In this document: piece after piece, positions 17,775 through 26,880 of the stretch
Layout: the number at the start of each line of letters is the position of its first letter
Numbering within the stretch: the stretch's first letter is position 1
Source: JAPWJZ01 sp964575605
Lineage (GTDB): Bacteria; Pseudomonadota; Alphaproteobacteria; Micavibrionales; UBA2020
DNA length: 64,000 nt
NCBI GenBank assembly: GCA_964575605.1
Contig: CAZNRN010000013.1
Coordinates: 1-64,000, forward strand
Reading direction: 5' to 3'
Program-made: the position numbers and the translations under genes
Notes under the pieces: model-generated
The model's database searches: none
What the model was told of the DNA's origin: nothing
Seen by the model: the letters and a program-made list of their open reading frames with translations, nothing else

Positions 17775-18461
17775 CTAACCGTATTTGCGGATCGGCAGGA
17801 AGGGCAGCAGCCAGGCGCCCAACGACGCCGGGTTGCGCGTCTGGATCAGCACCTGCCCGGGCCCCGTGAAGCGGCAGGCAAGGCCTTCGCCCGAGGTGAC
17901 GGCCGAGGTCCAGCTTTTTGCGCCCTTGGTGATTTCATACTTCATCGTCGACGGCCAGGCGACCAGGTGGCCGTTGTCAATGAGGAGGCTTTCGCCTGCT
18001 TTGAGTTCGATCGGATAAATGGAGCCATAGGTGGAGAGGAAAGCCGTACCCTCGCCGCCGATTTTGACGACGAAGAGACCTTGGCCAGAAAACAAGCCCT
18101 TGCCGAGGCTTTGCATCTTGGTCGAGACCGTGACGCCCGGCGTGCCGCAGAGGAAGCCGCCCTTCTGCACCGACCATTCCTGGCCGTTTTTGATATCCAG
18201 CGTCGCAATCTCGCCGGGCATGGAGGCCGCCAGCAGCGCCCAGCCCGAGCCCTTCTTGGCCTCGATCGCCTGCATGAAGAAGCTTTCGCCCGAAATCATG
18301 CGGCCGAGGCCCTTCATGATGCCGCCGTCGGCCTTGCCCGACAGTTCGAGGCCCTCCGACATGGCGACCATCGCGCCCGATTCAGCCTTGATGACCTCGC
18401 CTTCCTGCAGCGTCACGCGCACCAGCGGAAAGGATGTATCGCCCAGAATTTCGCACTTCAT
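17775..18461 (-). CDS. AIM24 / TIGR00266 family protein
   Basis: The 228-residue protein has the family pattern: V-T-L-Q-E-G-E-V-I-K-A-E-S-G-A-M-V-A-M near residues 16-34, Gly-rich turns in the middle, and a C-terminal G-P-G-Q-V-L-I-Q-T-R-N near 202-212. These beta-rich proteins are widespread in bacteria, but their biochemical role is not established. It stands between two minus-strand genes with gaps of about 25 and 120 bases. Confidence 0.85.
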   Translation of the reverse strand: MKCEILGDTSFPLVRVTLQEGEVIKAESGAMVAMSEGLELSGKADGGIMKGLGRMISGESFFMQAIEAKKGSGWALLAASMPGEIATLDIKNGQEWSVQKGGFLCGTPGVTVSTKMQSLGKGLFSGQGLFVVKIGGEGTAFLSTYGSIYPIELKAGESLLIDNGHLVAWPSTMKYEITKGAKSWTSAVTSGEGLACRFTGPGQVLIQTRNPASLGAWLLPFLPIRKYG

Positions 18462-18486
18462 AGTAACCCCCTGTTAAAAATAAAAA

Positions 18487-19374
18487 TCAGTAAGCCGTCT
18501 TGTCCTGTTTCTTCATCCAGTTGTCGAAAACGATTTTCGCCTCTTCGCGCAGCAGGCGGTAAACCGGCAGCGAGCGCTTGTTTTCCGGCAGCGCCACTTC
18601 GCGGTATAAAAACGCGTCGTCGAAGCCGATGCGCTCGGCGTCTTCGCGCATATTGGCGTAGAAAATCTTGTCGAGGCGCGCCCAATAGATGGCGGCGAGG
18701 CACATCGGGCAGGGCTCGCAGCTGGTGTAAATCTCGCAGCCCTCGAGCTTGAAATCCTTGATGGCCGCTGTCGCGGCGCGGATCGCGACCATTTCGGCAT
18801 GCGCGGTCGGGTCGTTGGTCGAAGTCACGCAGTTCCAGCCCTCGCCGATGATTTTCCCGCCCTTGACGATGACGGCGCCAAAGGGGCCGCCCGCGTTCTC
18901 GTCCATTTTCTGCTGGCTGAGGTCGATGGCGCGGCGCATGAAGACCTTGCGTTGCGCCTCCACACTGCTGTCGGGCACGGCATTCGCGGCATTGCCCATG
19001 GCTTCCTGCACCAGCACGTTTTCGATGCTGGCCAAAAGCGTCATCGGGTTCACGGGTTTGTCCATGAAGCTGAGCTTCGGCAAATTCACACGCTGCTGCA
19101 GCCCTTCGCGCTCGCCTTCTTCGCAGACCGCAATCACGGGCGTCTTGGCATGGTCGCGCTGCATCTTTTTAATAAAACCGAAACTGTCGGCGCTGTCGCC
19201 TTCGACGTCAAACACGACAAGGTTCGGCAATTTGCCCAGCAGCCCCACCGCCTCGTCGCCGTTCTTGGCCTCTGACGCCTGATAGCCGTTCTTGATCAGG
19301 ATGCCGGCAATCAGCTTGCGCGTCATGTCGTTCGGCTCGAGGACGAGGATATGTCCCTTGCTCTCTGCGGTCAT
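18487..19374 (-). CDS. Receiver-like domain fused to a guanine/cytidine deaminase
   Basis: A 295-residue two-domain protein. Residues 7-125 look like a response-regulator receiver: hydrophobic strand ending E13, the phospho-acceptor position D56 in L-V-V-F-D-V, and the conserved Lys in F-M-D-K-P-V (K106). Residues 140-295 are a zinc deaminase with H192-A-E194 and P-C222-P-M-C225. The context G-G-P-F-G-A-V-I-V, T-S-C-E-P-C-P-M-C and G-F-D-D-A-F-L-Y matches GuaD-type guanine deaminases. The expected reaction is guanine to xanthine. A receiver joined directly to a purine deaminase is unusual. It could put deamination under phosphorelay control, but no kinase lies nearby. Confidence 0.82.
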   Translation of the reverse strand: MTAESKGHILVLEPNDMTRKLIAGILIKNGYQASEAKNGDEAVGLLGKLPNLVVFDVEGDSADSFGFIKKMQRDHAKTPVIAVCEEGEREGLQQRVNLPKLSFMDKPVNPMTLLASIENVLVQEAMGNAANAVPDSSVEAQRKVFMRRAIDLSQQKMDENAGGPFGAVIVKGGKIIGEGWNCVTSTNDPTAHAEMVAIRAATAAIKDFKLEGCEIYTSCEPCPMCLAAIYWARLDKIFYANMREDAERIGFDDAFLYREVALPENKRSLPVYRLLREEAKIVFDNWMKKQDKTAY

Positions 19375-19389
19375 GTGACAGCCCTAAAG

Positions 19390-21699
19390 TTATTTCACGT
19401 GTTCGTGTTCGAGTTCAGGCTCTTCTTTATCCGGCTTGGGATTTTTGGCGGGAGGGTATTCGAAGGTGAGTTTGTTGTCTTTCAGGCCGATCTTGACCGC
19501 GCCGCCCTTAGTGAGCTTGCCGAACAGAAGTTCGTCGGCCAGCGGCTTCTTGACGTATTCCTGGATAGTGCGGGCGAGCGGCCTTGCGCCCATCGCGGGG
19601 TCGTAGCCCTTCTGCCCCAGCCATTTGCGCGCGTCGTCGGTCAGCTCGAAGGTCACGCCGCGGTCGCCCAGCTGCGCCTCCAGCTGGATGATAAACTTGT
19701 CCACGACGCGGCCGATGGTCTGTTCGTTCAGCGGCTTGAAGGGGATGATAGCGTCCAATCGGTTCCGGAATTCGGGCGTGAAGGTGCGGTTGATCGCTTC
19801 CTCGTCGTCGCCTTCGCGGTGTGTGCGCTCGAAGCCCATGGTGGCCTTGGCCAGTTCCGACGCGCCCGCGTTGGTGGTCATGATGAGGATGATGTTGCGG
19901 CAGTCGATCGTCTTGCCGTTGTTGTCGGTGATTTTGCCGTAGTCCATCACCTGCAGCAGGATATTGAACAGGTCGGGGTGCGCTTTTTCAATTTCGTCGA
20001 GCAGCACGACCGAATGCGGATGCTGGTCGATTTTATCGGTCAGCAAGCCGCCCTGATCAAAGCCGACATAGCCCGGCGGCGCGCCGATCAGGCGCGAGAC
20101 AGAATGGCGCTCCATGTATTCCGACATGTCGAAACGCATGAGTTCGACACCCAGCGATTTCGCCAGCTGGCGCGCAACTTCCGTCTTGCCGACGCCCGTG
20201 GGGCCGGAGAACAGGTAGGAGCCAATCGGCTTTTCAGGCTCGCGCAATCCGGCGCGCGACAATTTAATCGCCGCGGCAAGCGCCTCGATCGCCTGGTTCT
20301 GGCCGAAGACCAGCGTTTTCAGGTCGCGCTCGAGGTTGGCGAGCGCTTCCTTGTCGTCTTTCGAAATCGTCTTTGGCGGGATGCGCGCAATTTTCGCGAC
20401 CGTCGCCTCGATATCGGTGACGGTGATGATTTTCTTGCGCTTGTCTTCGGGCAGCAGCATCTGCGACGCGCCGGCCTCGTCAATCACGTCGATGGCCTTG
20501 TCGGGCAGCTTGCGGTCGCCGATATAGCGCGCCGACAATTCCACCGCGGTGCGGATGGCGTCTTCGGCGTACTGTAACTTGTGGTGTTCCTCGTAATAGG
20601 GTTTGAGGCCCTTGAGGATTTTAATCGCGTCCTCGATCGACGGTTCGTTGACGTCGATTTTCTGGAAGCGGCGCACGAGGGCGCGGTCCTTCTCGAAGTG
20701 GTTGCGGTATTCTTTATACGTGGTCGAGCCGATGCAGCGCAGCGTGCCCGACGACAGCGAGGGTTTCAGCAGGTTCGAGGCGTCCATCGCCCCGCCCGAG
20801 GTCGCGCCCGCGCCGATAACCGTATGGATTTCATCGATAAAGAGGATCGCGCCGTCAATCTGCTGCAGCTCGGTCAGCACGGCCTTGATGCGTTCCTCGA
20901 AATCGCCGCGGTACCTTGTGCCCGCCAGCAGCGAGCCCATGTCCAGCGCGTAAATCACGCTCTTCTTCAATACTTCGGGCACGTCGCCTTCGGTGATGCG
21001 ACGCGCGAGGCCTTCGGCAATCGCCGTCTTGCCCACGCCGGGCTCGCCGACATAGAGCGGATTGTTTTTCGAGCGGCGGCAGAGGATTTGTATCGTGCGC
21101 TCGACTTCGCTTTCGCGGCCGATGAGCGGGTCGATCTTGCCCTTCGACGCCTTGATGTTCAGGTTGATGCAATAGGCGTCCAGCGCCTCGCGGCCCTTCT
21201 TGATGACCTGTTCTTCCTGCGCGTCTTCGTCTGCGCCATGCACCGTGCGGTTGTCGTTCTGCCCCGGCACTTTCGCGATGCCGTGCGAGATATAGTTCAC
21301 CGCATCGAACCGCGTCATGTCCTGCATCTGCAGGAAGTTCACGGCATTGCTTTCGCGTTCCGAGAAGAGCGCGACCAGCACGTTCGCGCCGGTCACTTCT
21401 TCGCGCCCCGAGGACTGCACGTGGATGGCCGCGCGCTGCAAGACACGCTGGAAGCTGGAGGTCGGCTTCGCCTCCTCCGCGCCCGGATGGACGAGGTTCT
21501 GCAGTTCCTGATCAATAAAGTGGCTCACCTCCTGCCGCAGCAGGTCGAGGTCGACACCGCAGGCGCGCATCACGGCGACGGCGTCCTGGTCTTCGGTCAG
21601 CGCGAGCAATAAATGCTCGAGCGTCGCAAATTCATGGTGGCGCGCATTGGCATAGGCCAGCGCGCGGTGGAGTGTCTGCTCAAGTTGCCTCGACAGCAT
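19390..21699 (-). CDS. clpA: ATP-dependent Clp protease ATP-binding subunit ClpA
   Basis: The 769-residue protein has the ClpA N-domain (residues 1-145) and two AAA+ modules: Walker A G-E-P-G-V-G-K-T near 218 and G-P-T-G-V-G-K-T near 500. Sensor and arginine-finger regions follow, and the C-terminal tail is Pro/Glu-rich. It unfolds substrates for ClpP, and ClpS delivers N-degron substrates to its N-domain. It starts inside the 3' end of the preceding ClpN-ClpS fusion gene (20-base overlap), so expression is probably coupled. clpP is not in the window. Confidence 0.96.
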   Translation of the reverse strand: MLSRQLEQTLHRALAYANARHHEFATLEHLLLALTEDQDAVAVMRACGVDLDLLRQEVSHFIDQELQNLVHPGAEEAKPTSSFQRVLQRAAIHVQSSGREEVTGANVLVALFSERESNAVNFLQMQDMTRFDAVNYISHGIAKVPGQNDNRTVHGADEDAQEEQVIKKGREALDAYCINLNIKASKGKIDPLIGRESEVERTIQILCRRSKNNPLYVGEPGVGKTAIAEGLARRITEGDVPEVLKKSVIYALDMGSLLAGTRYRGDFEERIKAVLTELQQIDGAILFIDEIHTVIGAGATSGGAMDASNLLKPSLSSGTLRCIGSTTYKEYRNHFEKDRALVRRFQKIDVNEPSIEDAIKILKGLKPYYEEHHKLQYAEDAIRTAVELSARYIGDRKLPDKAIDVIDEAGASQMLLPEDKRKKIITVTDIEATVAKIARIPPKTISKDDKEALANLERDLKTLVFGQNQAIEALAAAIKLSRAGLREPEKPIGSYLFSGPTGVGKTEVARQLAKSLGVELMRFDMSEYMERHSVSRLIGAPPGYVGFDQGGLLTDKIDQHPHSVVLLDEIEKAHPDLFNILLQVMDYGKITDNNGKTIDCRNIILIMTTNAGASELAKATMGFERTHREGDDEEAINRTFTPEFRNRLDAIIPFKPLNEQTIGRVVDKFIIQLEAQLGDRGVTFELTDDARKWLGQKGYDPAMGARPLARTIQEYVKKPLADELLFGKLTKGGAVKIGLKDNKLTFEYPPAKNPKPDKEEPELEHEHVK

Positions 21700-22516
21700 T
21701 CTCTAGCTCCCTCTCCATTACACACCGTAACGGATGTTTGTTTTTGCGTGCCTCGCTGTTAACGAGGTCTACTTTTTTTTCAGCGGCTTCAAAAGGATAA
21801 ACGCCGCAAAGGGCTGCGCCGTTTCTGTGAATTTGAAGCATTAGCTGAGTTGCAGCCTGCCTGCTTTTTTCGAAAATTCGTTCTAAAAGAAAGACAACAA
21901 AATCCATTGGTGTGTAGTCATCATTGAGCAGATACACGCCATAAAGCCCCGCCCTGTTGTGAGCCGCGGTGTCGAGGTCCTCTTTTCGCCAGAGTCCTCC
22001 TTTGGGGATGCCATGAGATACATAATTGAGAGCCTCTACCCGTTCCATTTTCTGTTCGCGGAGAAATGACGCCGCCGGCGTTTCTTCTTCACTAAGAATT
22101 TGAGCAAGGAGATGTGCGCCTGTCATGGTTTTTTTGCTAGATGACGCTTGGTGATGAATTCTTGTGCGGAGAACAACCCTGCCTAAGATGGCATTCATTA
22201 TCGCTTCAGGATCGCCAACCAGACGCTGCAAGCCAAACCATACTTTTTGAAAAAAAGTCGGTGACGCGATATCCGCCAAGGAACGGCGGGCCAAGTGCTG
22301 TAAATCAACATTAATATAATGAGCAACACGGATTTTAAGGAGGGCGATATCAACGCCACAGGCCTCGAGCACAGCTTTAGCCTCTTTATCGTCTGTGAGG
22401 ACAAGCAAAAGATGCTCTGCAGTCGCCTGCTTGTGGCGTCTGCTGTTAGCGGCGTCCATCGTAAGTTGAATAATTCCTTCAACCTCACGAGATGGTGATG
22501 TTATTTCACCGGCCAA
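21680..22516 (-). CDS. ClpA N-domain fused to a ClpS-like adaptor domain (no ATPase)
   Basis: A 278-residue protein with no AAA+ module. Residues 10-172 align with the neighbouring ClpA N-domain (E-H-L-L-L-V-L-T-D-D near 34; A-L-N-Y-V-S-H-G-I near 162). Residues 190-272 align with ClpS (L-L-N-D-D-Y-T-P-M-D-F-V-V near 196; L-C-G-V-Y near 236; K-H-P-L-R-C near 260). The N-degron pocket residues of ClpS are kept (N198, D199, D200, M204, H230). The gene sits exactly between clpS and clpA, overlaps clpA by 20 bases, and is less GC-rich than either. It may be an additional adaptor or a decoy of the ClpS-ClpA interaction. I know of no described protein with this architecture. Confidence 0.85.
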   Translation of the reverse strand: MAGEITSPSREVEGIIQLTMDAANSRRHKQATAEHLLLVLTDDKEAKAVLEACGVDIALLKIRVAHYINVDLQHLARRSLADIASPTFFQKVWFGLQRLVGDPEAIMNAILGRVVLRTRIHHQASSSKKTMTGAHLLAQILSEEETPAASFLREQKMERVEALNYVSHGIPKGGLWRKEDLDTAAHNRAGLYGVYLLNDDYTPMDFVVFLLERIFEKSRQAATQLMLQIHRNGAALCGVYPFEAAEKKVDLVNSEARKNKHPLRCVMERELENAVEAT

Positions 22517-22553
22517 TCTTTCCTACCATTCTTTGTTTCGATGGCGTTTGCCA

Positions 22554-22928
22554 TCATTCCTTTTCTAAAGTGCACTGGAGAGGATGCTCGTTCTTGCGCG
22601 CGTAATCCATTACCAGATTCACTTTCGTTTCCGCCACTTCATAAGTATAGATCCCGCAGACGCCCACGCCACGGCGGTGGACATGCAGCATGATCTCGGT
22701 GGCTTCCTGCCTATTCTTGCCGAAAAACTTTTCTAAAACGTGAACGACGAAATCCATCGGCGTGAAATCGTCATTTAACAGAAGAACCCGGTACATCGCG
22801 GGTTTCTTGGTCTGCGGCCGCGTGCGCGTCAGCACGCCCACGTCGGTGCGGCCCGGCCGCTCGGGGTCGCGGTCGTCGTCGCCCGCCGCGCCTGTTATCA
22901 TAAATTGTTTAAAATCAATAACTTGCAT
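22554..22928 (-). CDS. clpS: ATP-dependent Clp protease adaptor ClpS
   Basis: The 124-residue protein contains L-L-N-D-D-F-T-P-M-D-F-V at about residues 48-59 and M-L-H-V-H-R-R-G near 82, the residues that bind N-terminal hydrophobic amino acids. It ends Q-C-T-L-E-K-E. It recruits N-degron substrates to ClpA. An N-terminal extension of about 40 residues precedes the core. It is the first gene of a clpS / fusion / clpA cluster. Confidence 0.96.
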   Translation of the reverse strand: MQVIDFKQFMITGAAGDDDRDPERPGRTDVGVLTRTRPQTKKPAMYRVLLLNDDFTPMDFVVHVLEKFFGKNRQEATEIMLHVHRRGVGVCGIYTYEVAETKVNLVMDYARKNEHPLQCTLEKE

Positions 22929-23117
22929 ATGTGCCCGTTTTTGCCTTTTCGGCGGCGAAATCCGCCCCCGACAAAGGACTATACCAAAAATATAGTACAG
23001 ACCGCAGCCGAAAGGTACCCCGCAAGAAAAAGGCTTTACTCACGGATAACCTTTTCATAAATTACCAAGATTATTTTCAGATTCGGAAAAACACAAACGG
23101 GCAAACGGGATTACAGT

Positions 23118-24374
23118 TTGAAACGTCGCGCGATAGTTCACAAATTTTTACTGGCCGCCGCCCTTAGCGGCGCGACAGCCGCGCCTGTGGCGGCCCAGAC
23201 GACGCGCAACGACCGCGCCGACCGCTATGCGGCGATTGTGATCGAGGCAGAGACCGGCAAAGTTCTGTACGAACGCGACGCGAACCAGCGCCTGCACCCC
23301 GCATCCACCACCAAGATGATGACCGCCTACCTCACCTTCAAGGCGCTCGAGGCCGGTACGCTCACCCTCGACCAGAAGCTCGATGTCTCGCGCGATGCGG
23401 CGGGGCAACCCTCCACCAATCTCGGCATGATGCGCGATGTGACGACGCGCCGCGTCATCACCGGCAAGGACGGCAAGAAGCATACGGTCAGCAATACCGT
23501 GAAAAAGCAGGTTGTCAGCACCATTACGGTTGAAAACGCGCTGAAAGGCCTGCTGACGCATTCCGCCAACGACGCCGCCGTGGTGCTGGCCGAAGCAATC
23601 GGCGGCACCGAAAACAAATTCGCCGACATGATGAATGCGGAGGCCAAACGCCTCGGCATGACGCACACCAACTTCGAAAACGCCAACGGCCTGCCCGATG
23701 CGCGCCAGCTGACGACGGTCGAGGACATGGCCAAACTGTCGCGCGCGCTGCTACAGGATTACCCGCAGCATTACCATTTCTTCGGCCTGCATAGCTTTAG
23801 CTTTAACGGCGCCAGCTGGCGCAATACCAATAAAATGCTCACGACCTATCCCGGCATGGACGGCATTAAAACGGGCTGGATCAACTCCTCCGGCTTCAAC
23901 CTGGTCGCCTCGGCGGTGAAGGACGGCGAGCGCGTGATCGGCGTCGTTTACGGCGCGCAATCGCCGGGCGAACGCAACGAAGACATGCGCCAGCTGCTCG
24001 ATTACGGCTTTTTGAAACTGCATAGCCCGAAAGCGACCTACAGCTACGGCCCCTCGACCGCGCCTGCGGGCGAACGCTATCTCGACGTGCCGCGCCTTGT
24101 GCAGGCGGTGCCCCTGCCCGCAAATCCTCCCGCTAACCCCGTGCTGGCGACGCCGCTGATCACCCCTGCGGAACCGCCCGCAACCGCGCAAATACTGCCT
24201 AAAACCGACACAACCGCCCTTCCCGACTCGCAACCTGTGACACCGCCGGAAGTCATCTCCACCGCGCCTGCGGAGCTTCCGCAGCCCTCCGACCAGCCGC
24301 AGCCCCCCGCCGGCGAGAAAAGCGCTTTCCTGCCGCAGCGTCGCAGCATTTATCCGCCTGTACGCCCCGCCTGA
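23118..24374 (+). CDS. Serine-type D-Ala-D-Ala carboxypeptidase (DacA/PBP5-like) 1
   Basis: The 418-residue protein starts with TTG at 23118 and has a signal peptide (cleavage near A-A-Q at about 26). The penicillin-binding motifs are S-T-T-K near 58, S-A-N near 153 and K-T-G near 253. The last 100 residues are a Pro-rich tail (P-A-N-P-P-A-N-P and similar) rather than the amphipathic anchor typical of PBP5. It trims the terminal D-Ala from peptidoglycan stem peptides in the periplasm. It is followed by a second paralogue, probably by tandem duplication. Confidence 0.92.
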   Translation: MKRRAIVHKFLLAAALSGATAAPVAAQTTRNDRADRYAAIVIEAETGKVLYERDANQRLHPASTTKMMTAYLTFKALEAGTLTLDQKLDVSRDAAGQPSTNLGMMRDVTTRRVITGKDGKKHTVSNTVKKQVVSTITVENALKGLLTHSANDAAVVLAEAIGGTENKFADMMNAEAKRLGMTHTNFENANGLPDARQLTTVEDMAKLSRALLQDYPQHYHFFGLHSFSFNGASWRNTNKMLTTYPGMDGIKTGWINSSGFNLVASAVKDGERVIGVVYGAQSPGERNEDMRQLLDYGFLKLHSPKATYSYGPSTAPAGERYLDVPRLVQAVPLPANPPANPVLATPLITPAEPPATAQILPKTDTTALPDSQPVTPPEVISTAPAELPQPSDQPQPPAGEKSAFLPQRRSIYPPVRPA

Positions 24375-24548
24375 TTATCGGGATAATTTTCAACCCTTTA
24401 AAACTGCGCCTTTCCCGCGCGCAGTTCCACGCGATTGTGGATAAAAAAGGCGTGTTTTCAGGCCTTTTTACGAAAGCCGCCCTAGACAAACGGGCATGGC
24501 GATACGATAATATAATTGTAAGGGTTTATTCTGGTTAAGGGGCTCGAA

Positions 24549-26072
24549 GTGCCCATGCGTATAGCGTCCGGCAGGGGATTATCGTTTTTGAAGCGTTTTC
24601 TGGTATTCGTCCTGATTGTGGCGTTGTCGCTTGCCATCCTCTCGCCCGATGTGGCAGAGGCCGCGCGCAAAAAGGGCCGTAAAAAGGCCGCCGCCCCCCA
24701 GCCCGACCGTTACGCCGCCATCGTCGTGGATTCAGCAACCGGCTACGTTTTAAGCGAAAAGAACGCCGACGTGCGCCGCTATCCCGCATCGCTGACCAAG
24801 ATGATGACGCTTTATTTAACCTTCGAGGCGCTGCAGGCCGGCACGCTGACCAAAAGCCAGCGCCTGCCCGTTTCCGCCAATGCTCAGTACCAGTCGCCCT
24901 CGAAACTCGGCCTCGAGGCCGGTTATTCGCTGAAGGTCGAAGACGCGATTTACGCGCTCGTCACCCGCTCCGCCAACGACGCCGCCGTGGTGCTGGCGGA
25001 AGGCATCGGCGGCTCGGAAGACCGTTTCGCGCGCCTGATGACCTTCAAGGCGCAGCAGCTGGGCATGAAGGGTTCGCATTTCGTCAACGCCTCGGGCCTG
25101 CACGACCCCCTCCAGTACTCCACCGCGCGCGACATCGCGATACTGGCGCAGTCGCTGATCCGCGATTTCCCGCGCGAATACAGATATTTCTCGACCCCCA
25201 GCTTCACCTATGCGGGGCTGACCTCGCTTAACCACAATAAACTGCTGGCGACCTATCCCGGCATGGACGGCATCAAGACGGGGTATATCTATGCCTCGGG
25301 CTACAACCTTGCCGCTTCCGCCGTGCAGAACGGCCGCCGCGTCACCGCCGTCATCTTCGGCGGCCGCACCTCGGCCAGCCGCAACGCCGCCATGGTGACG
25401 CTGCTGGATAACGGCTTCGCAAGGCTGAAAGACCCGCGCGTCGCAGCACTCGTGCTGCAGCGCCAGAAGATGCTGGCGGCCAAAATGCCCAAGAAGAAAC
25501 CGCTTTCCTCCTCCTCCTCGGCGCGCGTCGCCAAGGCGGTGCTGGCGCAGAACGAGGATTTCGGCCAGGGCGACGCGGATGAAAGCCTCTCCGGCGGCCG
25601 TATTTCATCCTTCGCGCCGAAGACCATGAACGCCCGGCGCCTCGACACCGCAGGCACGCCCGCGCCGAACGTGACGCGCAGCGCCTCTACCGCTGTTCAG
25701 AAACCCTATGCGCCCGTGGTGCAGAAGCCTGTAGCGCCTGCGGCGCGGAAACTTCAAGCGCCGCTTGTGCAGCCCATGGCCAAGCCCACCAGCTTCGTTG
25801 CGACCGCCACGACTGCTTCGGCGGGCGGCAACGGGCATTTTGCGGTGCAGATCGGCGCCTTCGCCAGCCACGATGCGGGCATGATGGCCTTGAAGGCCGC
25901 GCGTGAATCGCTGCCGCAGCAGATCAACGCGGCCAGCCGCTACATGATTTCCCCCTTGAAAACCAACCGCGGCATGATTTACCGCGCGCGCCTCGCGGGC
26001 TTGAGCGAGGGGCAGGCCACCCAGGCCTGCCAGACCCTGCGCGGCAGCTGCCTTGTGATGGCAACCCAGTAA
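24549..26072 (+). CDS. Serine-type D-Ala-D-Ala carboxypeptidase 2 with C-terminal SPOR domain
   Basis: The 507-residue protein starts with GTG at 24549, or with ATG two codons later. A hydrophobic signal segment is followed by the catalytic motifs S-L-T-K near 80, S-A-N near 140 and K-T-G near 243. A long Ala/Pro-rich linker leads to a SPOR domain in the last 75 residues (F-A-V-Q-I-G-A-F-A-S onward, with I-Y-R-A-R-L-A-G). SPOR domains bind denuded glycan at division sites, so this paralogue is probably septum-targeted while the first is not. Confidence 0.93.
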   Translation: MPMRIASGRGLSFLKRFLVFVLIVALSLAILSPDVAEAARKKGRKKAAAPQPDRYAAIVVDSATGYVLSEKNADVRRYPASLTKMMTLYLTFEALQAGTLTKSQRLPVSANAQYQSPSKLGLEAGYSLKVEDAIYALVTRSANDAAVVLAEGIGGSEDRFARLMTFKAQQLGMKGSHFVNASGLHDPLQYSTARDIAILAQSLIRDFPREYRYFSTPSFTYAGLTSLNHNKLLATYPGMDGIKTGYIYASGYNLAASAVQNGRRVTAVIFGGRTSASRNAAMVTLLDNGFARLKDPRVAALVLQRQKMLAAKMPKKKPLSSSSSARVAKAVLAQNEDFGQGDADESLSGGRISSFAPKTMNARRLDTAGTPAPNVTRSASTAVQKPYAPVVQKPVAPAARKLQAPLVQPMAKPTSFVATATTASAGGNGHFAVQIGAFASHDAGMMALKAARESLPQQINAASRYMISPLKTNRGMIYRARLAGLSEGQATQACQTLRGSCLVMATQ

Positions 26073-26098
26073 CAACGCTCCAACTGACGGAGGCACCC

Positions 26099-26395
26099 AT
26101 GGAAAACCAGCCGAAGGCGACAGAAACCCTGCGCGTGTTCGTCTATGGCCTTGTGCAAGGCGTGAATTACCGCCGCTGGCTGCAGGGCGAAGCGCTCGAG
26201 CGCGAAGTCAGCGGCTGGGTGCGCAACCGCAAGGACGGCACGGTCGAGGCGATACTCTCGGGCGACCCCAAGGCCGTCGACGACCTGGTGCGCGCCTGCC
26301 GCCACGGCCCGATGAGCGCGCGCGTCGACCGCCTGCACAGCGAACCCGCCGAATACGACGGCACCCCCGGCTTCCGCATCGAGGATACCCTATGA
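26099..26395 (+). CDS. acyP: Acylphosphatase
   Basis: The 98-residue protein has the acylphosphatase signature V-F-V-Y-G-L-V-Q-G-V-N-Y-R-R-W, with the phosphate-binding Arg. The catalytic Asn lies in G-W-V-R-N-R-K-D-G-T-V-E. It hydrolyses acyl phosphates in the cytoplasm. GGAGG lies shortly before the ATG. Its stop overlaps the next start as ATGA. Confidence 0.95.
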   Translation: MENQPKATETLRVFVYGLVQGVNYRRWLQGEALEREVSGWVRNRKDGTVEAILSGDPKAVDDLVRACRHGPMSARVDRLHSEPAEYDGTPGFRIEDTL

Positions 26396-26880
26396 TTTCC
26401 CGCCTTCTGCCCGCAGCGCTTGCCCTGCTGATGCTCGCAACGCCCGCCTTTGCCCAGGGTGACGCGCCGCAAAGCACTCCCGTCATCCCGAAGAAACCCG
26501 AGGTGCCCTACCGTCAGGACGCCGGTCTGATTTCGGCGGAATATTACCTGTCGGTCGGCAAATACGCGCAGGCGCTGGATGTGCTCTCGGGCGTTATCGC
26601 GCGCCACCCGGGCAGCGCCGATGCCTATACCTACAAAGGCTTCGCCTACCAGAGGCTCGGCGAGACCAAGAAAGCGCGCGAGAATTACAACCGCGCCGTG
26701 ACGCTCGACCCCACGCACCTGGGCGCGAACAAATACCTGGCCTCGATGCTGCTGGAAGACGGCGACCTCGACCGCGCCATGGAGCAGATGCAGGTTATCC
26801 GCATGGCCTGCGGCAACCTTGAGTGCCAGGAACTGACCGAGCTTGAAATAGAAATGAACAAATTCAAGGCGAAGCAGTAG
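26392..26880 (+). CDS. Secreted TPR protein
   Basis: The 162-residue protein has a signal peptide (M-I-S-R-L-L-P-A-A-L-A-L-L-M-L-A, cleavage near A-F-A-Q). Two or three tetratricopeptide repeats span residues 45-130 (A-E-Y-Y-L-S-V-G-K-Y-A-Q-A-L and A-Y-T-Y-K-G-F-A-Y-Q-R-L-G). It probably acts as a periplasmic protein-interaction module. It is translationally coupled to acyP, and its end overlaps the convergent amidohydrolase by 17 bases. Confidence 0.85.
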   Translation: MISRLLPAALALLMLATPAFAQGDAPQSTPVIPKKPEVPYRQDAGLISAEYYLSVGKYAQALDVLSGVIARHPGSADAYTYKGFAYQRLGETKKARENYNRAVTLDPTHLGANKYLASMLLEDGDLDRAMEQMQVIRMACGNLECQELTELEIEMNKFKAKQ

